Shown here: piece by piece, positions 9,016 through 16,420 of the stretch
How positions within the stretch are numbered: the first letter of the stretch is position 1
How the letters are laid out: the number at the start of each line of letters is the position of its first letter
Assembly (NCBI RefSeq): GCF_002752675.1
Contig: NZ_CP024608.1
Location: forward strand, 3,224,001 to 3,288,000
From: Massilia violaceinigra
GTDB taxonomy: Bacteria > Pseudomonadota > Gammaproteobacteria > Burkholderiales > Burkholderiaceae_D
DNA: 64,000 nt
Direction: 5' to 3'
Position numbers and translations under genes: made by a program
Notes under the pieces: model-generated
What the model was told of the DNA's origin: nothing
The model's database searches: none
Seen by the model: only the letters and a program-made list of their open reading frames with translations

Positions 9016-9106
9016 CCGTCGTTCCCGCGAAGGCGGGAACCCAAGTTCCTTGCTCAGCCGTCGGCTTCAGCACTGACTTGGGTTCCCGCCTTCGCGGGAA
9101 CGACGG
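9016..9106. repeat. Paired dRS3-like palindromes in a perfect 31-bp inverted repeat
   Basis: The left arm 9016-9046 and the right arm 9076-9106 are exact reverse complements, separated by a 29-nt spacer. Each arm contains a smaller palindrome, GTTCCCGCGAAGGCGGGAAC at 9021-9040 and its partner at 9082-9101. The same architecture recurs at 24957-25036 and, interrupted by an insertion sequence, at 14693-16320. The format resembles the neisserial dRS3 repeat (ATTCCC-N8-GGGAAT). Lying between flhA and a convergent gene, it could act as a bidirectional terminator. Confidence 0.9.
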
Positions 9107-9140
9107 CTGGATGTAGCGGTATCAACCGCGGGGCCGGTCT

Positions 9141-9437
9141 TTAATCCGCAGTGAAGTCCAGATACAAATCCCGCCAGGTTGGATTGCCAGCCTGCACCAA
9201 ATTCACCTTCCAGTTACGTCGCCACTTCTTGATCTGTTTTTCCCGTTTGATCGCTTCCATGATATCGGTGTGCATTTCATACCAGACCAGCTTATGCACA
9301 TCGTAGCGTTTGGTAAAGCCCTCCACGACGGCGTTGCGATGTTCCCAGACGCGCTTGACCAGGTCCGAGGTGACGCCGGTGTACAAGGTGCCGTACGGAT
9401 CGCTGGCGAGCATATACACATAGCTGTACTTTTCCAT
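9141..9437 (-). CDS. GIY-YIG nuclease family protein
   Basis: The product is a 98-aa single-domain GIY-YIG protein of the small UPF0213/YhbQ type. The motif is YVYML followed by LYTGVTSDL, with the arginine of KRVWEHR behind it. Small stand-alone GIY-YIG proteins are predicted endonucleases of uncertain role. The start at 9437 begins directly before the domain; a 16-residue upstream extension to 9485 is possible but unlike the family. It interrupts the usual flhA-flhF adjacency and ends 35 bp from the palindromic repeat at 9016-9106. Confidence 0.85.
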   Translation of the reverse strand: MEKYSYVYMLASDPYGTLYTGVTSDLVKRVWEHRNAVVEGFTKRYDVHKLVWYEMHTDIMEAIKREKQIKKWRRNWKVNLVQAGNPTWRDLYLDFTAD

Positions 9438-9621
9438 CCATGCATCTTGAGCTCTTGAGAACACCGCCCCACGCACCCTGATCAAACGTGCGCGCCAGCT
9501 CTTCCGAAATGGACCCCTTTTACCTTCCTCTTCTCCAGATCATTTCCAAACTGCATCGTCAATAATGGATCCTGTCAGTGCCTCATGTGAGCGCACCCAG
9601 CAGGAACCCCAGGAGTTGGCG

Positions 9622-10947
9622 ATGAATGTCAAAAAATTTACGGCTGCAACATCCCGCGACGCACTGCGTAAAGTACGCGAAGCGCTCGGGCCCGACGCCG
9701 TCATTCTGTCCAATCGTCCAGTGGACGGCGTGGTCGAAATCCTCGCCCTCGCCAGCGACGATGTCGCCTCGATCTCGTCGCCCGCCCACGAAACGGAAAT
9801 GGCCCAGCCGCGCCCATCCCTGTCGATCCCGCCCGACACCTACGCCAACCGCCGCGTCGCACCGAGCCCAGCCCCGGCCTACGCCGCGCCGGAATCGTTC
9901 GACATGTCGATGATGGCCTCGCAAATGTCGTCGATGATGCAGCAAGCCATGAATCAGGCCAAGGACAGCGCCAGCGCCGAAATGTCGGGCATGATGAATG
10001 AAATCCGCGCCATGCGTGGCTTGATGGAAAGCCAACTGGCCGAAATCGCCTGGGGCACCACCCAGCAGCGCGAACCGCAAAAAGCCGGCGTGCTGCGCGA
10101 AATGCTGGCCGCCGGTTTCTCGGCCAGCCTGTCGCGCTACCTGATCGAAAAACTCCCGGCCGGCAAGGATGCCGCCGAGAGCCTGCGCTGGATCAAAACT
10201 GTCCTCGCGCGCAACCTGACTACCATCTCGAACGAAGATGAAATCCTGGAAAAGGGTGGCGTGTTCGCCCTGGTCGGCCCTACCGGCGTCGGCAAGACCA
10301 CCAGCACCGCCAAGCTGGCCGCGCGCTGCGTGATGCGCCATGGCCCGGAAAAACTGGCCCTGATCACCACCGACGCCTATCGTATCGGCGGTCACGAACA
10401 GCTGCGCATCTACGGCAAGATCCTCGGCGTGATGGTGCACTCGGTCAAGGATGAATCGGACCTGCGCATCGCCCTGAAAGAACTGCGCAACAAGCACACC
10501 GTGCTGATCGACACCGTCGGCGTCTCCCAGCGCGACCAGAACGTGGCCGAACAGGTCGCGATGCTGTCCGAGACCGGCGCCGACGTCAAGCGCCTGCTGT
10601 GCCTGAACTCGACCTCGACCAACGAAACCCTCAATGAAGTGGTGCGCGCCTACCAGGGCAGCGGCCTGGCCGGCTGCATCATGACCAAACTCGACGAAGC
10701 AGCCTCGATCGGCAACGTGCTCGACGTCGTGATCCGCCAGAAACTGAACCTGTTCTATGTCTCGAACGGCCAGCGCGTGCCGGAAGACCTGCACCTGGCC
10801 GACCGCAACATGCTGGTCGACCGCGCCTTCCGCCTCAAGCGCGATGCCGCCGCGACCCAGTTTTCGGACGCCGAACTGCCGCTGGTGATGGCCAATACCA
10901 GCACCGCCCGCAACGACCGCAGCCTGCGCGAGGTGTCCCTTGGCTAA
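9622..10947 (+). CDS. flhF: Flagellar biosynthesis SRP-type GTPase FlhF
   Basis: FlhF places and numbers polar flagella. The 441-aa protein begins MNVKKFTAATSRDALRKV and has a low-complexity Met/Ser/Ala-rich middle (about 60-150), an N domain, and a GTPase domain with the P-loop GPTGVGKT at residues 219-226. TTDAYRIGGHEQL and TKLDEA follow as expected for SRP GTPases. The ATG at 9622 is preferred over the in-frame 9565 because AGGAG lies 6 nt upstream. It overlaps the following fleN-like gene by 8 bp. Presence of FlhF with a FleN-like partner suggests polar or number-controlled flagellation. Confidence 0.95.
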   Translation: MNVKKFTAATSRDALRKVREALGPDAVILSNRPVDGVVEILALASDDVASISSPAHETEMAQPRPSLSIPPDTYANRRVAPSPAPAYAAPESFDMSMMASQMSSMMQQAMNQAKDSASAEMSGMMNEIRAMRGLMESQLAEIAWGTTQQREPQKAGVLREMLAAGFSASLSRYLIEKLPAGKDAAESLRWIKTVLARNLTTISNEDEILEKGGVFALVGPTGVGKTTSTAKLAARCVMRHGPEKLALITTDAYRIGGHEQLRIYGKILGVMVHSVKDESDLRIALKELRNKHTVLIDTVGVSQRDQNVAEQVAMLSETGADVKRLLCLNSTSTNETLNEVVRAYQGSGLAGCIMTKLDEAASIGNVLDVVIRQKLNLFYVSNGQRVPEDLHLADRNMLVDRAFRLKRDAAATQFSDAELPLVMANTSTARNDRSLREVSLG

Positions 10948-11767
10948 TCACTTCGATTTCGACCAGGCCGAAGGCCTGCGCCGGATGCTGGCCGGCCCCA
11001 AGCCGCGCATCGTCACCTTTCTCTCCGCCACGCCCGAAGACGACAAGGGCGCCATGCTGGTCAACCTGGGCGCCTCGCTGGCCCGGGCCGGCAACGACGT
11101 GCTCATCGTCGACGCCTGCGACCGCGAATACGGCGTGGCCCAGCGCCTAGGCGTGGCCGACCGCGCCAGCCTGCTGCAGGTGGCGCGCCAGCAGTGCGCG
11201 CTGAACCAGATCATCCACCAGGTGCCGCAAGGCTTCGGCGTGGTCAGCATGGCGCGTGCGCGCGGCGGCCCGGACGAAGCGCGGCGCCTGGCCAAGACCT
11301 TCGACGTGCTGGTCAAGCAGACCGGCATCGTCATCGTCGACGGCGAATTCGGCGACGACGACACCTTTCCGGTGCCGATCATGGACAGCGCCGAGATCGT
11401 GGTCCAGGTCTCCACCAGCGCCGCCTCGATCACGGCCGCGTACGCCCTGATCAAGCGACTTTCGCAACAGTTGGGGCGCCGTCCGTTCGGAATTCTGGTA
11501 ACGGGCGCATCCGAAGCCGAAGCAAAGGTGGTATACGATAATATGTCATCTGCGGCAAGTCGTTACCTTGCCGTACAGCTCACGTCGATGGGCTCGGTCC
11601 CGGCGGACGAATACCTGCACCGGGCCGCGCGCTTGGGCCGGGCCGTGGTCGATGCGTTCCCGCTGGCCGGCGCGTCGGTGGCATTTCGCCAGCTGGCGGG
11701 GCGCTTTGCCCTGACAGCCATGCCGCAACTTGGCAGGACAGGGGGGACTTCCCATTTTGGTTCTTAA
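10940..11767 (+). CDS. FleN/FlhG-like MinD-family protein with degenerate P-loop
   Basis: FleN/FlhG proteins are MinD-like ATPases that limit flagellar number and antagonise the flagellar master regulator, working with FlhF. The 275-aa protein keeps the short N-terminal FDQAEGLRRM helix characteristic of FlhG, which activates the FlhF GTPase, and the overall MinD layout (NLGASLARAG, VLIVDACDREYG, IVIVDGEFGDDD). At residues 28-39 the expected KGGVGKT loop is replaced by LSATPEDDKGAM, so no canonical Walker A is present and ATP binding is doubtful. It overlaps flhF by 8 bp and precedes fliA by 15 bp. Confidence 0.85.
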   Translation: MANHFDFDQAEGLRRMLAGPKPRIVTFLSATPEDDKGAMLVNLGASLARAGNDVLIVDACDREYGVAQRLGVADRASLLQVARQQCALNQIIHQVPQGFGVVSMARARGGPDEARRLAKTFDVLVKQTGIVIVDGEFGDDDTFPVPIMDSAEIVVQVSTSAASITAAYALIKRLSQQLGRRPFGILVTGASEAEAKVVYDNMSSAASRYLAVQLTSMGSVPADEYLHRAARLGRAVVDAFPLAGASVAFRQLAGRFALTAMPQLGRTGGTSHFGS

Positions 11768-11782
11768 AACATACTTATAACT

Positions 11783-12514
11783 ATGTATACCGTCAAAGGG
11801 AAAGCGGACAAGAACCATCTACTGACGGAGCACATGCCGTTGGTGAAGCGTCTCGCCCACCACATGAAGGCCAAACTGCCGCCCAGCGTCGAAGTGGACG
11901 ACCTGATCCAGGCCGGCATGATCGGCCTGCTCGACGCCATCACCCGCTATGAGGAAACCCACGGCGCCCAATTCGAGACCTATGCCGTGCTGCGCATCCG
12001 CGGCGCCATGCTCGACGAACTGCGCAGCAGCGACTGGCTGCCGCGCTCGATGCGCCAGAACATGCGCAAGATCGAAACGGCGATGAGCACCCTGCAGCAA
12101 CAGCTCGGCCATCCGCCCACCGAATCCGAAGTCGCCAAGAGCCTCAAGCTCTCTCTGGCCGACTACCAGGACATGCTCACCGACGGCGGCGGCCACCAGC
12201 TGGTGTACTACGAAGATTTCCACGACAACGAAGGAGGCAACGACAGCTTCCTCGACCGCTATGCGGTGGACGATGCCGATCCGCTGCGCAGCCTGCTCGA
12301 CGGCGACTTCCGCCATGCCGTCATCGACGCGATCGACAACTTGCCGCCGCGCGAAAAAATCCTCATGGGCCTGTATTACGAAGAGGAACTGAACCTGAAA
12401 GAGATCGGGGCCGTCATGGGTGTATCGGAATCGCGCGTGTCGCAATTGCACACCCAGGCGGTCGCGCGCCTGCGGGCGTCCTTGAAGGAGCAGGCGTGGA
12501 CCGGGCCAGCGTAG
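11783..12514 (+). CDS. fliA: Flagellar sigma-28 factor FliA
   Basis: FliA directs transcription of late flagellar genes and is held inactive by FlgM (encoded at 20505-20810). The 243-aa product shows region 2 (HMPLVKRLAHHMKAKLPPSV, VDDLIQAGMIGLLDA), region 3 (PTESEVAKSL) and the region 4 helix-turn-helix (NLKEIGAVMGVSESRVSQL). Its predicted targets in this window are the four TAAA-N15-GCCG type promoters ahead of flgM, flgK, fliD and fliC. The 3' end overlaps the motC start by 19 bp. Confidence 0.96.
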   Translation: MYTVKGKADKNHLLTEHMPLVKRLAHHMKAKLPPSVEVDDLIQAGMIGLLDAITRYEETHGAQFETYAVLRIRGAMLDELRSSDWLPRSMRQNMRKIETAMSTLQQQLGHPPTESEVAKSLKLSLADYQDMLTDGGGHQLVYYEDFHDNEGGNDSFLDRYAVDDADPLRSLLDGDFRHAVIDAIDNLPPREKILMGLYYEEELNLKEIGAVMGVSESRVSQLHTQAVARLRASLKEQAWTGPA

Positions 12515-13242
12515 CGGGGATTTTCCTGGCGCTGTCAGGCCTGCTGATCGGCCAGGCGCTGGAGGGCGGCAAGCTGTCCTCCCTGGTGCAGCCGGCGGCG
12601 TTTGCCATCGTCGTCATCGGCACCGCCGGGGCCGTGCTGCTGCAAAGCGAAGCGTCAACCTTCATGCGCGGCGTGCGCATGCTGCGCTGGGTGTTTGCGC
12701 CGCCGCCCAGCCAGCGTGCCGGGCTGGCGCGCGAAATCGCCGTGTGGGGCTTGCATGCGCGGCGCGACGGCCTGCTCTCGCTGGAAAAATACATGGCCGT
12801 CAACAAGGATAAATTCGTGCAGAAAGGCTTGCGCCTGGTGGTCGACGGCATTGCCCCCGACAAGCTGCGCAGCCTGCTGGAGATGGAAGTGACGGCCTAC
12901 GAATTCGGCGAGCGGCAAGCGGTGAAAATCTGGGAGTCTGCGGCCGGCTACTCGCCCACCATCGGCATCCTGGGCGCGGTGCTGGGCCTGATCCACGTGA
13001 TGGAAAACCTGAGCGACCCGGCCAAGCTGGGCAGCGGCATCGCGGTGGCCTTCGTGTCGACCGTGTATGGCGTCGGGCTGGCCAATATGTTCTTCTACCC
13101 GATCGCCAACAAGCTGAAAACCATCGTCGCCGAACGGGTGACGCAGTACGAAATCCTCACCGACGTCTTTCACGACATCGCCAGCGGCGACCACTCGCGC
13201 GTGATCGAAGAGCGCGTCGCCTGCCTGCTCTCGCGGCCCTGA
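12496..13242 (+). CDS. motC: Flagellar motor stator protein MotC (MotA/PomA family)
   Basis: MotC is the inner-membrane ion-channel half of a flagellar stator. The 248-aa product begins at a GTG (12496) inside the fliA 3' end, with AAGGAG 5 nt upstream. Four hydrophobic segments are arranged as in MotA: two near the N-terminus (GIFLALSGLLIGQALEG; FAIVVIGTAGAVLL) and two after the cytoplasmic loop (TIGILGAVLGLIHVM; GIAVAFVSTVYGVGLANMFF). Placement directly after fliA with motD behind it matches the motCD arrangement of Pseudomonas; a second motAB pair may exist elsewhere. Confidence 0.9.
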   Translation: MDRASVAGIFLALSGLLIGQALEGGKLSSLVQPAAFAIVVIGTAGAVLLQSEASTFMRGVRMLRWVFAPPPSQRAGLAREIAVWGLHARRDGLLSLEKYMAVNKDKFVQKGLRLVVDGIAPDKLRSLLEMEVTAYEFGERQAVKIWESAAGYSPTIGILGAVLGLIHVMENLSDPAKLGSGIAVAFVSTVYGVGLANMFFYPIANKLKTIVAERVTQYEILTDVFHDIASGDHSRVIEERVACLLSRP

Positions 13243-13245
13243 GCC

Positions 13246-14004
13246 ATGGCGCGCAAAAAGTACGAAGCCGAGCACGAAAATCACGAACGCTGGCTCATTT
13301 CGTACGCCGATTTCATCACCCTGCTGTTCGCCTTTTTCGTCGTGATGTACGCCATTTCGGTCGTCAACGAAGGCAAGTACAAGGTGTTTTCGGTGTCGCT
13401 GGGCGACGCTTTCGGCGGCAAGGACCAGAGCACGGCCAGTGTCGCCAGCAGCAATGTGCCGCAGCTGATCGTGCTGCCCGATCCGCTCATCAAACGGCGC
13501 GCGGAAGCCATGCGGCGCGAAAAGGAACGCCTGACCAGCCTCGCGCAAAAGCTCACCTCGACCCTGGCCCCGCTGGTGAGGGAAGGCAAGGTGCGCGTGA
13601 CGCAAAACAGCCGCGGCGTGAGCGTCGAGATCAATGCCAGCGTGCTGTTCGACCCGGGCGACGCCACCCTCACGCCGGAATCGGACCAGGCCCTGCGCGC
13701 GCTGGCGGTGCTGCTCAAGGACGACCCGCACGCGGTGCACGTCGAAGGCCATACCGACCCGACGCCGATCAGGAATGCGCTGTTTCCGTCGAACTGGGAA
13801 TTGTCGGCGGTGCGCGCGAGCAGCGTGGTGCGCCTGTTCATCGACAGCGGCGTGGGCGCCGAGCGGCTCACGGTGGTGGGGCACGGCGCCAACATCGCGG
13901 TGGCATCGAACGACACGCCCGAAGGGCGCGCGCGCAACCGGCGCGTGGCGGTGACGATCCTGTCGGCGCTGCCCGATACCACGACCGAGATTCCGACCCG
14001 TTGA
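13246..14004 (+). CDS. motD: Flagellar motor stator protein MotD (MotB family)
   Basis: MotD is the peptidoglycan-anchored half of the stator. The 252-aa protein has a single N-terminal membrane helix holding the proton-carrying aspartate Asp22 (SYADFITLLFAFF). An OmpA-like peptidoglycan-binding domain follows at about residues 130-245, with VEGHTDPTPI and NWELSAVRASSVVRLF. It starts 3 bp after motC and closes the flhF-fleN-fliA-motC-motD transcription unit. Confidence 0.93.
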   Translation: MARKKYEAEHENHERWLISYADFITLLFAFFVVMYAISVVNEGKYKVFSVSLGDAFGGKDQSTASVASSNVPQLIVLPDPLIKRRAEAMRREKERLTSLAQKLTSTLAPLVREGKVRVTQNSRGVSVEINASVLFDPGDATLTPESDQALRALAVLLKDDPHAVHVEGHTDPTPIRNALFPSNWELSAVRASSVVRLFIDSGVGAERLTVVGHGANIAVASNDTPEGRARNRRVAVTILSALPDTTTEIPTR

Positions 14005-14124
14005 TCCAAGCGGGCTGGCCTGATGCGCGAAACGAGGCACAATGGCTGAGAACGGCACAGGCGGGCGACCCGGCCCCGCCGATCGACAGCCGCAGCCGGG
14101 CCGACGAAAACAAGGAGCAGGGCG

Positions 14125-14625
14125 ATGAAACGATCACTGGCGGGCGTGTTGATGATCATGGCGCTTGGGCTGGCCTATGCGAAGGATAAACCGATGGTGG
14201 GCGTGAGCGAAAAAGTCGCGGTGGCGTCGCGCGGCGGCAAGGTGCTGGTAACCCTAACGGTGAGCAACAAGACGGCGCAGCCGATCTACCTGTGGAAGGT
14301 CACTTACCAGAGCAAGCAACTGTTCGGGCCGGAGTTCGAGATCAGCGTGGCGGGCAGTGCGGCGCCGGTCAATTACATCGGTCCGATGGTCAAGCGCGCG
14401 CCGCCGGGGCCGGATGACTACGTCAAGGTCGAGCCGAACGGCGTGCTTAGCAACACGATCGACATCACGGGCGCGTATGACTTCCTTCCAGGCAAGCGCC
14501 GCTACCGGCTCAGCCATACCGGCGGTTACGTGCTTGACTTGCAGCAGCTGGATAATCCGGTGGCGATGAAGCCGGCGTCGACGGTGTTCACGCATACCCA
14601 TGTCGCGCAGCCGGCCGAAGAATAA
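14125..14625 (+). CDS. Small secreted protein resembling the N-terminal domain of M35 proteases
   Basis: The product is 166 aa with a probable signal peptide (about residues 1-19, LAGVLMIMALGLAYA). The mature part is one beta-rich domain. The segment MVKRAPPGPDDYVKVEPN, then NTIDITGAYDF, lines up with HYKRPAPTAKDYYLLKPG and AKVELSAMYDM in the M35 protease encoded at 16421-17524, so it is a stand-alone paralogue of that protease's N-terminal region. No HExxH zinc motif is present. A role as inhibitor, chaperone or decayed protease relic is possible; none is shown. The ATG follows GGAGCAGGGCG. Confidence 0.7.
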   Translation: MKRSLAGVLMIMALGLAYAKDKPMVGVSEKVAVASRGGKVLVTLTVSNKTAQPIYLWKVTYQSKQLFGPEFEISVAGSAAPVNYIGPMVKRAPPGPDDYVKVEPNGVLSNTIDITGAYDFLPGKRRYRLSHTGGYVLDLQQLDNPVAMKPASTVFTHTHVAQPAEE

Positions 14626-14692
14626 TACTCCGCCCAAATCTTTCCTAAACGGGGTCAGAGCTCTGACTCGAAACATTTCTTAATCGGGGTCA

Positions 14693-14794
14693 GACCTGAA
14701 TGCCGCTAACTTAAGCTCCGTCATTCCCGCGCAGGCGGGAATCCAATTCCGTAGCACAGTCACAGGCGGCTCGACGAACTTGGATTCCCGCCTG
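14693..14794. repeat. Left half of a composite palindromic element split by the IS
   Basis: It holds an outer inverted-repeat arm (14693-14716), an intact palindrome ATTCCCGCGCAGGCGGGAAT (14723-14742) and the first half of a second one (from 14784). The right half continues at 16255-16320. GGGGTCAGA motifs at 14651 and 14686 flank the arm, and GGGTCAGACC recurs at 16316. Confidence 0.8.
14792..14794. repeat. 3-bp target-site duplication (left)
   Basis: CTG here and CTG at 16255-16257 flank the IS. Removing the IS and one copy restores a perfect 20-bp palindrome, ATTCCCGCCTGCGCGGGAAT. Confidence 0.85.
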
Positions 14795-14845
14795 TGAACT
14801 GACCCAAAAAAGTTGGACACCGTTTCTACTTTTTGGGGGAAGTCG

Positions 14846-15382
14846 ATGACGAAGCATACGACGGCATTCAAGCTAAAAATCGCTAAGCAATATGTACGTG
14901 GCTTGATGGGCTATAAGGAAGTAGGCCGCATCAACAACGTTAGCTACGGCCAAGTACGCCGTTGGGTACTGTTCCACCGCTATCACGGCAAAGCTGGCCT
15001 TGAACCGAGGAAGTCTGTTCAGTACAGCGCCGATGAGAAGCTTGAGGTTTTGCGGTACATGTGGGCGAACAAATTATCGTATGTGGAAACGGCGGCCAGG
15101 TTCAATATTCGCGCGCAGGGCTACGTCGGGGTTTGGGAGCGCGATTTTCGTGATGGCGGTATAGTGCCACTGATCCGCAAACCCAGAGGAAGACCCAAGC
15201 GCATGGCTGATTTACCCAAGCAAGTTGCACCTGCCAGCGTGCATAGTGATGCCACACGTAGCCGTGAAGAGTTGCTGGTGGAACTGAACCAGTTACGGAT
15301 GGAGGTCGCCGTTCTAAAAAAGCGGAGAGCCTTAGCTCAAGCGGCCGAACAGGCTGCGGCAATGCGCAAAAAGCGCACATAG
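14846..15382 (+). CDS. IS3-family transposase OrfA (helix-turn-helix)
   Basis: The product is 178 aa from the ATG at 14846, preceded by GGGGGA. It contains two helix-turn-helix-like units (FKLKIAKQYVRGLMGYKEVG; KLSYVETAARFNIRAQGYVG), a basic GRPKR segment and a C-terminal leucine-rich coiled coil (ELLVELNQLRMEVAVLKK). This part binds the IS ends. The AAAAAAG heptamer at 15316-15322 is read A-AAA-AAG in this frame, so a fraction of ribosomes should slip to the orfB frame; OrfA alone would act as a regulator. Confidence 0.92.
   Translation: MTKHTTAFKLKIAKQYVRGLMGYKEVGRINNVSYGQVRRWVLFHRYHGKAGLEPRKSVQYSADEKLEVLRYMWANKLSYVETAARFNIRAQGYVGVWERDFRDGGIVPLIRKPRGRPKRMADLPKQVAPASVHSDATRSREELLVELNQLRMEVAVLKKRRALAQAAEQAAAMRKKRT
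15316..15322 (+). promoter_or_regulatory. Programmed -1 ribosomal frameshift heptamer
   Basis: AAAAAAG is positioned in the orfA frame as A-AAA-AAG. Slipping back one base leads straight into the open orfB frame (GCG GAG AGC ...). Confidence 0.85.
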
Positions 15383-16215
15383 TCCACGAGTTAAGGCTGC
15401 AATTTCCCATTGCGCAGTTGCTTGCGCTTACCGGTCTGAAACGTAGTACGTTTTACTATCAAAAGAAGGTTGCGCAAGACGGCGACAAGCATGCGCACTT
15501 GAAGCAGGGTATCGAGACGACCTATCAGGCACACAAGGGGCGTATGGGCTATCGGCGTATCGCTGACGTGCTGCGCAAGGCAGGCCATCGCGCATGCGCC
15601 AATACCGTCCAGCGCTGCATGCAGGCAATGAAGCTGACATCGCTGGTACGCATCAAGAAATACAAGTCGTACAAGGGGGAAGTGGGCAAGACTGCGCCGA
15701 ACATCTTGCTGCGCGATTTCAACGCAGAGGGGGTGAATCAGAAGTGGGCAACCGACGTCACCGAGATGAAAGTCGCTGGTCAGAAAGTGTATCTATCACC
15801 CGTGATGGACCTGTTCAACGGGGAAATTGTAGCGTATGAAATGGACACGCGTCCGGTACTCGGACTGGTGACAGGCATGCTCAAAAAAGCCTTCCGGAAG
15901 TTGCGTGCCGACGATAAACCGATCGTCCATTCAGATCAGGGATGGCAGTATCGCATGCCGGCCTACCAGCACATGCTGGCGCAGAAAGGCATCGTGCAGA
16001 GCATGTCTCGCAAAGGCAACTGCCTCGACAACGCAGCCATGGAGAGCTTCTTCGCAGTGCTGAAGACGGAGTATTACCACCTGAACAAATTTAGTAGCGT
16101 CGACGAGTTGAAAAAAGGTCTGGCCGAGTACATTGACTACTATAATCACTGCCGTATCAAGATGAAGCTGAACGGACTGAGCCCGGTGCAATACCGAACC
16201 CAGCATTCGCTTTGA
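15322..16215 (+). CDS. IS3-family transposase OrfB part (DDE), made by -1 frameshift
   Basis: This frame is open from the slippery site (15322) to 16215, so the active enzyme is an OrfAB fusion. Counting from the TTG at 15418, the catalytic residues are Asp113 (WATDVTE), Asp173 (HSDQGWQY) and Glu209 (NAAMESFF). The second and third are separated by 35 residues, the DD(35)E signature. HTH_21-like sequence (GRMGYRRIADVLRKAGH) precedes the rve integrase core. All catalytic residues are intact, so the element may be active. Confidence 0.92.
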   Translation, partial: AESLSSSGRTGCGNAQKAHIVHELRLQFPIAQLLALTGLKRSTFYYQKKVAQDGDKHAHLKQGIETTYQAHKGRMGYRRIADVLRKAGHRACANTVQRCMQAMKLTSLVRIKKYKSYKGEVGKTAPNILLRDFNAEGVNQKWATDVTEMKVAGQKVYLSPVMDLFNGEIVAYEMDTRPVLGLVTGMLKKAFRKLRADDKPIVHSDQGWQYRMPAYQHMLAQKGIVQSMSRKGNCLDNAAMESFFAVLKTEYYHLNKFSSVDELKKGLAEYIDYYNHCRIKMKLNGLSPVQYRTQHSL

Positions 16216-16254
16216 TTTAATCAAAACACCGTCCAACTTTCTTGGGTCACTTCA

Positions 16255-16320
16255 CTGCGCGGGAATGACGGTTTCGAAGTTGGTGGTCAGATAACGGCTT
16301 AACTTAACGGTATTCGGGTC
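16255..16320. repeat. Right half of the composite palindromic element split by the IS
   Basis: It begins with the CTG target duplication (16255-16257), completes the second palindrome with GGGAAT at 16261-16266, and ends with the outer arm at 16297-16320, which is the imperfect reverse complement of 14693-14716 (20 of 24 positions). Confidence 0.8.
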
Positions 16321-16367
16321 AGACCTCGAATGAGAAATGAAAAGCAGGCGGCAGACTCCGAAACCAT

Positions 16368-16402
16368 AAAAAACAGCCTGGCCGCTTGCGCTCCCAGGCT
16401 GT
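16368..16402 (-). terminator. Rho-independent terminator of the M35 protease gene
   Basis: Read leftward, the 9-bp stem ACAGCCTGG (16402-16394) pairs with CCAGGCTGT (16381-16373) across a 12-nt loop and runs into TTTTTT. It lies 19 bp beyond the stop codon. Confidence 0.9.
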
Positions 16403-16420
16403 CTTTATTCCATCGTCCGC

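Larger units (their letters stand above)
14795..16254 (+). mobile_element. Intact IS3-family (IS150-group-like) insertion sequence, 1460 bp
   Basis: The terminal inverted repeats begin TGAACTGACCCAAAAAAGTT on the left and TGAAGTGACCCAAGAAAGTT on the right (reverse complement). Both start with TG, so the element has TG...CA ends. It encodes orfA and orfB in frames related by -1, linked by an A6G slippery site at 15316-15322, and is flanked by a 3-bp duplication (CTG). These are hallmarks of IS3-family elements, and the DD(35)E transposase is complete. It lies in a palindromic repeat between the M35-domain gene and the M35 protease gene and disrupts no coding sequence. Confidence 0.95.

Noticed and set aside
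9016..9106. CRISPR-like reading of the repeats
   Set aside because: Only two units in inverted orientation with one spacer, repeated at distant places; there are no cas genes. It is a dispersed palindromic repeat, not an array.
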